Shown here: positions 6,171 to 10,948 of the stretch, piece by piece
Numbering within the stretch: position 1 is the stretch's first letter
Layout: each line of letters begins with the position of its first letter
NCBI GenBank assembly: GCA_002707185.1
Contig: PAMF01000041.1
Coordinates: 10,683-21,630 of the forward strand
Direction: 5' to 3'
DNA length: 10,948 nucleotides
From: Chloroflexota bacterium
GTDB taxonomy: Bacteria > Chloroflexota > Dehalococcoidia > UBA3495
Notes under the pieces: generated by a model
Told to the model about the DNA's origin: nothing
The model's input: the letters and a program-made list of their open reading frames with translations, nothing else
The model's database searches: none
Position numbers and translations under genes: made by a program

Positions 6171-6974
6171 TCAGTTTACCGGGATATCGACCCGATTTTG
6201 GGAATCTACTTTATTTAAGAACTCGACAATTAAGTTACCCGTTATCATTGGTTCGTTTGAAAGCAGACCATGCCCAGCGTTAGGAATTACAACAAATTCG
6301 GATTGAGCTATGGATGAATGCAGTTGAAGACCGCATTCGAGCGGGATACGATTATCCCGATCACCGTGCATTATTAAAGTGGGAACAGATATCGCTTCTA
6401 ACCTACGTTCTAAAGAATCTTTTATGTCCAAATAACTTCGTATTGTATTAGCTAACGCCCTGTTTTGGGATATCTCTTGTTGGCTCGAGGAGATGGACTG
6501 ATCTGTATTTAGATTTAGAGCGGAGCTCTCCATATTCTGGATTGTTGACAGAACGCGTTCCAATTCTGTTTTCCTAACTTGACGTTGGGTTTCTTGATGA
6601 TAGGACATGGTATTTACTAGTAACAAGCTTTGCGTCATTTCAGGGTGTTCCAGTGCAAATTGCATAGCTATAGGCCCGCCGGCTGAAGAACCTAGTACAT
6701 GAACTCGGCTTATACCTAAATGGCCTAATAGTTGATGAGCATCTGTAGAGTAATTGGCTAACGAGTACCCATATTCGGGGGTCTCCGATTTTCCTGCTGA
6801 ACGGCGATCGTAGAATACTACTTGGTGCCGCTCAGAGAGCCGTAGGCTATGGTGTCGCTTAATAGAAGCTGATCCCTCTCCTCCGCCTAACCCTCCATGT
6901 ATCATGAGCAACGGAGATCCATTCCCCTGTGTTTCATAATGCATTCGGTATCCATTGATGAGAGATACAGACAT
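6171..6974 (-). CDS. Alpha/beta hydrolase
   Basis: A 267-residue alpha/beta-fold hydrolase. It has an oxyanion-hole HGG at 26-28 in MIHGGLGGG, the nucleophile elbow GSSAGG with S97, the acid D207 in HGDRDNRIP, and H235 in NAGHG. The catalytic triad is complete. FYDRRSAGKSE (54-64) is the usual pre-elbow block of the epoxide hydrolase/lactonase/C-C hydrolase group. The lid at about 125-195 is polar and rich in Ser and Gln. It has no signal peptide, so cytoplasmic esterase, lactonase or C-C-bond hydrolase activity is likely. GAGGG lies only about 3 nt before the ATG, a short spacing, but no better start exists. It is first in a two-gene minus-strand unit with the VOC protein and is divergent from the lyase-like gene at 7207. 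The substrate is unknown. Confidence 0.92.
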   Translation of the reverse strand: MSVSLINGYRMHYETQGNGSPLLMIHGGLGGGEGSASIKRHHSLRLSERHQVVFYDRRSAGKSETPEYGYSLANYSTDAHQLLGHLGISRVHVLGSSAGGPIAMQFALEHPEMTQSLLLVNTMSYHQETQRQVRKTELERVLSTIQNMESSALNLNTDQSISSSQQEISQNRALANTIRSYLDIKDSLERRLEAISVPTLIMHGDRDNRIPLECGLQLHSSIAQSEFVVIPNAGHGLLSNEPMITGNLIVEFLNKVDSQNRVDIPVN

Positions 6975-7010
6975 ACACCCTCACAATTCGATTTCTGTTA
7001 TGTGAAAATG

Positions 7011-7039
7011 ACTCTACACCCGTACTGTGAGTATGACAA
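7011..7039 (-). promoter_or_regulatory. Sigma70-like promoter for the hydrolase-VOC unit
   Basis: On the minus strand, TTGTCA (7039-7034) and TAGAGT (7016-7011) are 17 nt apart, matching consensus at 5 and 4 of 6 positions. The leader to the ATG at 6974 would be about 30 nt. Confidence 0.45.
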
Positions 7040-7093
7040 CTTGAATGTATACCGATCCTCTTTCATCCCTACTGATTATCCTATTCTATTTCC

Positions 7094-7123
7094 TTGACAA
7101 CCTGTTACAGCGAACCCTACAAT
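7094..7123 (+). promoter_or_regulatory. Strong sigma70-like promoter for the HMG-CoA-lyase-like gene
   Basis: A perfect TTGACA (7094-7099) and TACAAT (7118-7123, 5 of 6) are 18 nt apart. This is the best two-box promoter in the window. Transcription would start near 7130, a few bases before the 11 bp inverted repeat at 7134-7172, giving a leader of about 77 nt. Confidence 0.6.
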
Positions 7124-7133
7124 CCGAAATAGT

Positions 7134-7172
7134 GTAGCGGTAACGATGTATATGTAATGTTGTTACTGGTAC
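7134..7172. promoter_or_regulatory. 11 bp inverted repeat just after the lyase-gene promoter (operator or leader hairpin)
   Basis: GTAGCGGTAAC (7134-7144) and GTTACTGGTAC (7162-7172) are inverted copies with one mismatch and one G-T position, around a 17 nt AT-rich middle. The inner GTAAC/GTTAC is perfect. In DNA it is placed where a repressor would sit, from about +5 to +43. In RNA it could form a stem-loop ending 34 nt before the start codon. It is not followed by a T-run, so it is not a terminator by itself. Confidence 0.4.
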
Positions 7173-7206
7173 GCGACAAAGATCCTTACTGTGAAAGGAG
7201 AAATTT

Positions 7207-8388
7207 ATGTATCGTTGGCCAAAAGTTAGCTACAAAGAAGAAGGCCTCCGGGAAGGTATGCAGATCGAAGACGCACATATCAGCGTTGACGATAAGGTTA
7301 GCCTGCTTGATGCTCTTTCTGAGACTGGTTTAGAACAAATAGTCGTTGGGTCATTTGTCAGTCCGAAATGGACTCCTCAGATGGAAAGAATTGACGAAAT
7401 AGTTACGAAGTTCAATCCAAAGCCTGGTGTGACATATACAGCTTTGGCCCTTAATTCCCGGGGGGTAGAGCGTGCACGGGCTTATTCTCCTCCTCTAACT
7501 ATTGAAAGAGATTCCTTCCCCCGATTAACCTGCCACATGTGTGATGTATTCGTTAGACGTAATACCAATCGGTCACAAATGCAGGAAATGGAACGATGGC
7601 CGCAAATAGTTGCCCAGGCTCAAGAGTTAAATATCAAAGAGGCTGGGATAGGTTGTAACGCAAGCTGGGGCTCGAACTTCTTGGGAGAGTTCCAGGTTGA
7701 TAGCCTAATGACTCTCTTAGAGAAAGAACACAATATGTGGGACGAAGTGGGAATCAAAGTTGCCAGTGTTGCCATGGGGGACCCGATGAGCCACTGTACA
7801 CCTGCTAAGGTAGAAGAAAGTTTGTATCGAGTCAAGGAGAAATGGCCAGAGATTAAGCATTTCAGATTGCACCTTCACAACGGCAGAAATATGGCCATTG
7901 CATCTGCTTATGCCGCAATGCGAACTCTGGAACCCGAAGACACTTTAGAACTTGATGGTACCATCGGTGGATTTGGGGGCTGCCCGTACTGTGGAAATGG
8001 ACGTGCAACAGGGATGGCCCCTACTGAAGATTTGCTTCATATGATGGAAGATATGGGCATACCAACCGGGGTAGATATTGATAAGCTGATCGACTGTGTT
8101 TGGATGGCTGAAGGTATCATGGGGCGAGAGCTATTTGGGCATGTTTCCAAGGCCGGTCCTAGGCCCAAACACCTTGAACAACTATATGATATTGATATGC
8201 CTTTCGTAGAGACATTGGAACAAGCTACTCACTTCAAAAAGGGTCCGCAGCAATACGAAGGTGGAATTTATCCATACCAGGAACCTATCACTAGTCCGTA
8301 CCGGGATCGAGTTGAAAAAGGACAGCCTAATTATGATCCTGCTAATGGGGATTATCCCTGGAAGCAAGATTGGTTCCCGTCGAAATAA
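7207..8388 (+). CDS. HMG-CoA-lyase-like protein (DRE-TIM metallolyase superfamily) with altered active site
   Basis: A 393-residue protein whose first 320 residues follow HMG-CoA lyase. Shared features are SFVSPKWTPQM (49-59), identical to the human enzyme apart from one residue, the metal pair H222 and H224, GGFGGCPYC with C259 at the position of the catalytic loop cysteine, and TEDLLHMMEDMGIPTGVD (273-290). Several key sites differ. The usual RDGLQ block reads REGMQ (R15, E16), so the metal Asp is Glu. HxHD reads HLHN, so Asp is N225. The metal-binding Asn of the GN motif aligns with M270. About 70 extra residues follow position 320, rich in Tyr, Pro and charged residues, with no known domain. 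It may be a lyase or aldolase on another acyl-CoA or keto acid, or a divergent carboxyltransferase-type barrel. AAAGGAG 6 nt before the ATG is an excellent ribosome binding site. It is flanked by a strong promoter and an intrinsic terminator, so it is a single-gene unit. Confidence 0.88.
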   Translation: MYRWPKVSYKEEGLREGMQIEDAHISVDDKVSLLDALSETGLEQIVVGSFVSPKWTPQMERIDEIVTKFNPKPGVTYTALALNSRGVERARAYSPPLTIERDSFPRLTCHMCDVFVRRNTNRSQMQEMERWPQIVAQAQELNIKEAGIGCNASWGSNFLGEFQVDSLMTLLEKEHNMWDEVGIKVASVAMGDPMSHCTPAKVEESLYRVKEKWPEIKHFRLHLHNGRNMAIASAYAAMRTLEPEDTLELDGTIGGFGGCPYCGNGRATGMAPTEDLLHMMEDMGIPTGVDIDKLIDCVWMAEGIMGRELFGHVSKAGPRPKHLEQLYDIDMPFVETLEQATHFKKGPQQYEGGIYPYQEPITSPYRDRVEKGQPNYDPANGDYPWKQDWFPSK

Positions 8389-8401
8389 TTAGAATAATTA
8401 G
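8384..8401 (+). repeat. Tandem 9 bp duplication over the lyase-gene stop codon
   Basis: AATAATTAG occurs twice in a row (8384-8392 and 8393-8401). The first copy contains the TAA stop (8386-8388) and the second places another in-frame TAA at 8395-8397. It probably arose by slippage. Confidence 0.6.
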
Positions 8402-8410
8402 GTCCCTGAA

Positions 8411-8451
8411 AACAACCGGCACCTTATGCATTAAGTGCCGGTTGTTATTTT
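8411..8451 (+). terminator. Rho-independent terminator after the HMG-CoA-lyase-like gene
   Basis: AACAACCGGCAC (8411-8422) and GTGCCGGTTGTT (8435-8446) form a perfect 12 bp stem. Three further pairs (TTA/TAA) can form past a bulged C, leaving the 5 nt loop TGCAT. ATTTT follows the stem, and AAAA precedes it for weak function in reverse. It lies 23 bp past the stop codon and separates this gene from the 193-residue protein gene. Confidence 0.88.
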
Positions 8452-8487
8452 CCGAAGATAGGAATTTACAAATATGGAGTTGGGATA

Positions 8488-9069
8488 ATGACTATGAGTC
8501 CTGTTGACCCCAATCGAGTGCTTTTAACGGGCGAGAATTCATTCATCAGGCTATCTGAATCCGATGGAAGTCCGCATCTTACAAGGGTCAGCCATTGGAG
8601 AATCTTATTATCGCCGCAAGGCCCGGGCCACGTTCTATTTTTTAAAAGCGACGTGGTAGGTGATGAAATAATAATTTATTCCGATAACATAGGTCTTACT
8701 AGGTGGCTTCAGGGAGAAATAGAGTCAGTTTTGTTCCCAGAATTTGCTGATCAGCAAATTCCAGTTATAGATGCAGAGTTTACTAAAGTGGGAGACGGTA
8801 AATCGTTTTGGATTGAAAAGATAACCAGTGATGAAGATAGCATATCTTTAGCATGGCATGATTTCCTAGAACCTTTTATGCTAACTGTAGAAGCAGGGTC
8901 TAACCCGAACAGGCCTCATGGCGTTTATAGCTGCTTTATACCCGCTCAACAGGCCCAAGTAACTTTTAATGGGTTGGTCGCTGAGGGTAAAGTGTTTTTA
9001 GAGCCTCGAGGTGACAGACAAAGTAGTGGGGCTTGTCTCGCTTGGTCGGAGACATGGGTGCGTCCCTAA
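8488..9069 (+). CDS. Unrecognised 193-residue protein
   Basis: I do not recognise the family. The protein is acidic, has no signal peptide and no membrane segment, and alternates short hydrophobic strands with polar turns (for example HWRILLSP at 36-43, HVLFFKSDVV at 48-57, EIIIYSD at 60-66 and VYSCFIPA at 146-153), suggesting a mostly beta fold. Six tryptophans are spread along the chain (37, 73, 108, 123, 186, 190), with WSETWVRP at the very end, a pattern that suggests a conserved family end. Cysteines (149 and 183) do not form a metal motif. GGAG 8 nt before the ATG at 8488 supports the start, though the ATG two codons later (8494) is possible. It lies past the terminator of the lyase-like gene, and no promoter of its own is obvious in the short gap. 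Read-through or a promoter within 8452-8480 must be assumed. Confidence 0.72.
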   Translation: MTMSPVDPNRVLLTGENSFIRLSESDGSPHLTRVSHWRILLSPQGPGHVLFFKSDVVGDEIIIYSDNIGLTRWLQGEIESVLFPEFADQQIPVIDAEFTKVGDGKSFWIEKITSDEDSISLAWHDFLEPFMLTVEAGSNPNRPHGVYSCFIPAQQAQVTFNGLVAEGKVFLEPRGDRQSSGACLAWSETWVRP

Positions 9070-9150
9070 GGGTTACTAATCGATAATGATGTTATCTTAG
9101 GACGTTCAGTCTTCTCGACAGCTTAATGCAGGTGACTCTAATTATGAATG

Positions 9151-9639
9151 TCAAGAGCCACTGGAGGATAGCCATGTTTCAATTATTAATTGGTCCCGAG
9201 GGAAGGCTAAAGTCGGAAGATTATCTGGAGAATAGAATCCTAATTCCAACGCTTCCGGTCCTGCCTTAAGGCGTCCTCCTGTTTCAGTTGCCGTATACGC
9301 TGCAACTAGTACTGGATTTCCCTGTTCAGAGAATAGCCCTAATAATTTATCTGTTTTGACCTTTAAGCCAGTTTCTTCTAAAACCTCCCGGGCTGCAGCA
9401 TTTTCGACTATTTCGCCTCTGTCTACATAGCCTCCTGGCAAGCTCCAGAGCCCATATCCCACCTGTACGGCGCGTTTTATAATCAATATGTGATTATCAC
9501 GTTCTATTAAAGCAGTTGCTACGATCTTAGGATCGTAATAAATTACGCGTTCACATTCAGGACACACAGGGTGATCTTTCCCTTCAATAATCCGAATTTC
9601 CAGTAAAATCCCGCAACCCGGACAATATTTATCATGCAT
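9151..9639 (-). CDS. Nudix hydrolase with N-terminal zinc ribbon
   Basis: A 162-residue protein. Residues 1-35 form a zinc ribbon with C6/C9 (CPGC) and C26/C29 (CPEC). A Nudix domain follows with a full Nudix box: G70, E76, R84, E85, E88, E89 and G91 in GGYVDRGEIVENAAAREVLE onward. The Nudix family hydrolyses nucleoside diphosphates linked to another group (NADH, ADP-ribose, (d)NTPs and others) in the presence of Mg. The zinc ribbon before the Nudix fold recalls NADH pyrophosphatase (NudC), but the SQPWPF-type motif after the Nudix box of NudC is not seen, so ADP-ribose or similar substrates are equally possible. GGAG 7 nt before the ATG supports the start. It lies 151 nt downstream of the ribokinase gene on the same strand. 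An operon is possible, and ribose or ADP-ribose salvage is a tempting but unproven link. Confidence 0.92.
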   Translation of the reverse strand: MHDKYCPGCGILLEIRIIEGKDHPVCPECERVIYYDPKIVATALIERDNHILIIKRAVQVGYGLWSLPGGYVDRGEIVENAAAREVLEETGLKVKTDKLLGLFSEQGNPVLVAAYTATETGGRLKAGPEALELGFYSPDNLPTLAFPRDQLIIETWLSSSGS

Positions 9640-9656
9640 TCTTTCTCTCCAAACCG

Positions 9657-9670
9657 GGAGCTAAAGCTCC
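9657..9670 (-). promoter_or_regulatory. Small hairpin before the Nudix ribosome binding site
   Basis: GGAGC (9657-9661) and GCTCC (9666-9670) form a 5 bp stem with loop TAAA. On the minus strand the CTCC arm nearer the gene could pair instead with the GGAG ribosome binding site, so it might tune translation. The structure is short and could be chance. Confidence 0.25.
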
Positions 9671-9720
9671 GTTATAAGAATGGATATACATTTCACATAT
9701 AACTTGCTGTTACAAAAGAC

Positions 9721-9744
9721 CGGTATCATCTAAAAACGGTATCA
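9721..9744. repeat. Direct repeat CGGTATCA, 16 bp apart, in the ribokinase-Nudix gap
   Basis: CGGTATCA occurs at 9721-9728 and 9737-9744. The two copies are 16 bp apart start to start, not quite two helical turns. Nearby TCTTATAAGA (9753-9762) is a perfect 10 bp palindrome. The 151 bp gap has no other gene. The repeat may bind a regulator of the Nudix gene, but nothing in the window identifies one. Confidence 0.3.
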
Positions 9745-9790
9745 ACAAGGCTTCTTATAAGAGAGAGTTGGCCGCTATAACACAGAGTTT

Positions 9791-10720
9791 TTAAATCCCT
9801 ATAAGTCTATCCACGTCATCTTTCATAGGCATAGAATCTTGTGCACCTGTCTTCGTTACAGCTAAGGCTCCCGCTGCAGATGCGATTTCTACACATGATC
9901 TCAAATCTAGCCCTGCTCCTAAACCCACCGCAAGAGCGCCGTTGAAAGCATCACCTGCTCCTACCGAATCGACTGCATTTACGTTAAATGGGCTAATAAA
10001 TCCTGAATCTCCTTCAGTCGTAAAATATGATCCTGCAGATCCGAGTTTTATAACTACTGCGGTTGGGCCCATTTGGAGTAGCTTCATTGAGGCTTCTACT
10101 GCATCCGATTGATTTTTGATAGAAAACCCTACTAGGGCCTCAGCCTCGGTTTCATTGGGAGTTATCACTGAGCTATGGAGTAATAGTTCCCGGGGAATTG
10201 GCCTCACAGGCCCTGGGTCAAGTATTACAGTTTTACCTTGAGCTCGCGCTTCTTGGGCTGTTTCTAACGAAAAGGTGGGATTTACTTCCAACTGAAGCAT
10301 CAATATTGATGCTTCAGGGAGTATTTTTGAGATTTCATTAACTTGCCTATGGTCGCACGTATCATTCGCCCCAAGTATTTGTATGATACGGTTCTGAGAA
10401 GAAGAGTCTATTTCGATTATAGCTAATCCTGAACTCGTGTTAGGTTCAATAGCTATCCCTTCTATCTCTACCCCTGAAGAATCTAATAATCGTAAGAGTT
10501 GATTTCCGAAATCGTCGTCTCCAACTTTGCCGACCATTTTAACTTGGGCTCCCATTCGGGCTGCTGCAACTGCCTGGTTTGCTCCTTTACCACCTGCATA
10601 TTGGAGAAACTTAGTGCCAACAACAGTTTCTCCGGATTCCGGGAATTTTTCTGAGAATGTGACCAGATCCATGTTTATACCGCCGAAAACGATCACTTGA
10701 GGTTCAGAATCTATTGTCAT
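9791..10720 (-). CDS. rbsK: Ribokinase (PfkB family)
   Basis: A 309-residue sugar kinase, the same length as E. coli RbsK. Motifs in order: GGINMDLV (13-20) with the substrate-contact D18, the PfkB signature GGKGANQAVAAARMG (43-57), LQLE at 142-145 as in RbsK, ITPNETEAEAL at 186-196, and the catalytic block DSVGAGDAFNG (251-261) with base D257 and the anion hole in GAGD. TGAQDSMP (291-298) matches the RbsK end block. It should phosphorylate D-ribose to ribose-5-phosphate with ATP, and RbsK-like motifs make this more likely than the adenosine or fructose kinases of the family. No ribose transporter or RbsD gene is seen. AGAGG 7 nt before the ATG supports the start. It is divergent from the CaiB-like gene and is followed by the Nudix gene. 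Substrate confidence is moderate, family confidence high. Confidence 0.9.
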   Translation of the reverse strand: MTIDSEPQVIVFGGINMDLVTFSEKFPESGETVVGTKFLQYAGGKGANQAVAAARMGAQVKMVGKVGDDDFGNQLLRLLDSSGVEIEGIAIEPNTSSGLAIIEIDSSSQNRIIQILGANDTCDHRQVNEISKILPEASILMLQLEVNPTFSLETAQEARAQGKTVILDPGPVRPIPRELLLHSSVITPNETEAEALVGFSIKNQSDAVEASMKLLQMGPTAVVIKLGSAGSYFTTEGDSGFISPFNVNAVDSVGAGDAFNGALAVGLGAGLDLRSCVEIASAAGALAVTKTGAQDSMPMKDDVDRLIGI

Positions 10721-10774
10721 GGGCTACCTCTCATGGACGGTACGCTTATATATGGAATTAAAACAATTATGCCA

Positions 10775-10783
10775 TGCTATAAT
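10775..10783 (+). promoter_or_regulatory. Extended -10 promoter for the CaiB/BaiF gene
   Basis: TGC followed by a perfect TATAAT (10778-10783) makes an extended -10 element. The -35 region at about 10755-10760 (GAATTA) is poor, as expected when an extended -10 drives initiation. The predicted start near 10790 gives a leader of about 37 nt. It lies in the gap shared with the divergent ribokinase gene. Confidence 0.55.
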
Positions 10784-10826
10784 GCCGAGGGTCTGGTGGC
10801 AATGATTTTTTAGTCCGGGGACATTT

Positions 10827-10948
10827 ATGACAGCAGTTTTAGATGGTATAAAAGTTTTGGATTTCACGAGGACTTTAGCTGGACCTTTCTGTACGATGAT
10901 GATGGGTGATATGGGGGCGGATGTAATTAAAATTGAAGAACCTACCAA
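10827..10948 (+). CDS. CaiB/BaiF family CoA-transferase, N-terminal 40 codons (runs off right edge)
   Basis: Forty codons plus two bases are present, open at the window edge. The protein begins [20 protein letters not shown] and continues [20 protein letters not shown], the hallmark start of family III CoA-transferases (CaiB/BaiF/formyl-CoA transferase). In these enzymes this segment forms the first Rossmann strand and the CoA-binding loop. The catalytic Asp lies further on and is not in the window. The family moves CoA between carboxylic acids in the cytoplasm. GGGG about 5 nt before the ATG serves as ribosome binding site. With the CaiC-like ligase it suggests CoA activation of organic acids as a theme, although the genes are about 6 kb apart. 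Confidence 0.93.
   Translation, partial: MTAVLDGIKVLDFTRTLAGPFCTMMMGDMGADVIKIEEPT

Noticed and set aside
6897..7097. Open frame of 66 codons, plus strand, at the hydrolase start and the following gap
   Set aside because: It overlaps the hydrolase N-terminus and the promoter region, and there is no supporting protein similarity.
9065..9101. Inverted repeats CCTAA/TTAGG and GATAA/TTATC between the 193-residue gene and the Nudix gene, considered as a bidirectional terminator
   Set aside because: The stem is AT-rich and strongly asymmetric, with a 12 nt bulge on one side and no T-run, so it is unlikely to terminate transcription.
10724..10948. Open frame of 74 codons on the minus strand opposite the CaiB-like start
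   Set aside because: It is antisense to the highly characteristic CaiB/BaiF N-terminus and its promoter region.
1..10948. Mobile element, phage, CRISPR, tRNA or rRNA, or defence island
   Set aside because: No transposase, integrase, regularly spaced repeat, tRNA-like cloverleaf or defence gene was seen. The EVE gene alone is not enough to call a defence system.

Overview
The window reads as a chromosomal stretch of a free-living, heterotrophic bacterium with moderately low GC. Genes are compact, on both strands, and most have a clear Shine-Dalgarno (SD) sequence. Several gaps carry sigma70-like hexamers and one holds a strong intrinsic terminator. No phage, transposon, integrase, CRISPR array or RNA gene was seen. 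The mix of CoA-thioester enzymes (SCP-x thiolase with a DUF35 partner, CaiC-like ligase, CaiB-like transferase, HMG-CoA-lyase-like enzyme, HpcH/HpaI aldolase) resembles the catabolic repertoire of uncultured marine lineages such as SAR202 Chloroflexota. That placement is inference from gene content only and is weak.

Layout, left to right. A partial ribonuclease D gene (minus, TTG start) runs off the left edge and is divergent from an HpcH/HpaI aldolase gene (plus). Next is a minus-strand three-gene operon: DUF35 OB-fold/zinc-ribbon protein, SCP-x-type thiolase, and an unrecognised 91-residue protein. A roughly 210 bp control region with back-to-back promoters separates this operon from a plus-strand CaiC-like acyl-CoA ligase, which is followed by a small EVE-domain protein. 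The EVE gene meets, tail to tail with a 5 bp gap, a minus-strand pair encoding an alpha/beta hydrolase and a GLOD5-like VOC protein. A second divergent control region (6975-7206) holds a very good sigma70 promoter and an 11 bp inverted repeat. It leads into a plus-strand HMG-CoA-lyase-like protein with an altered active site and a long C-terminal tail, closed by a near-perfect intrinsic terminator. An unrecognised 193-residue protein follows. The right end holds a minus-strand ribokinase and Nudix hydrolase, divergent from the first 40 codons of a CaiB/BaiF CoA-transferase gene at the right edge.

How the genes may work together. Ligase (acid to acyl-CoA), CoA-transferase (CoA exchange), thiolase with DUF35 (C-C cleavage or condensation), HMG-CoA-lyase-like and HpcH enzymes (retro-aldol cleavage) could together break down branched or oxygenated organic acids to small CoA esters and keto acids. 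This is a plausible reading of the neighbourhood. The genes lie in several transcription units and no substrate can be read from the sequence. The most unusual item is the HMG-CoA-lyase-like protein, in which three of the four expected metal or catalytic positions differ from the classical enzyme. The next most interesting items are the ligase, whose usual A10 lysine is an arginine, and the two unrecognised small proteins.
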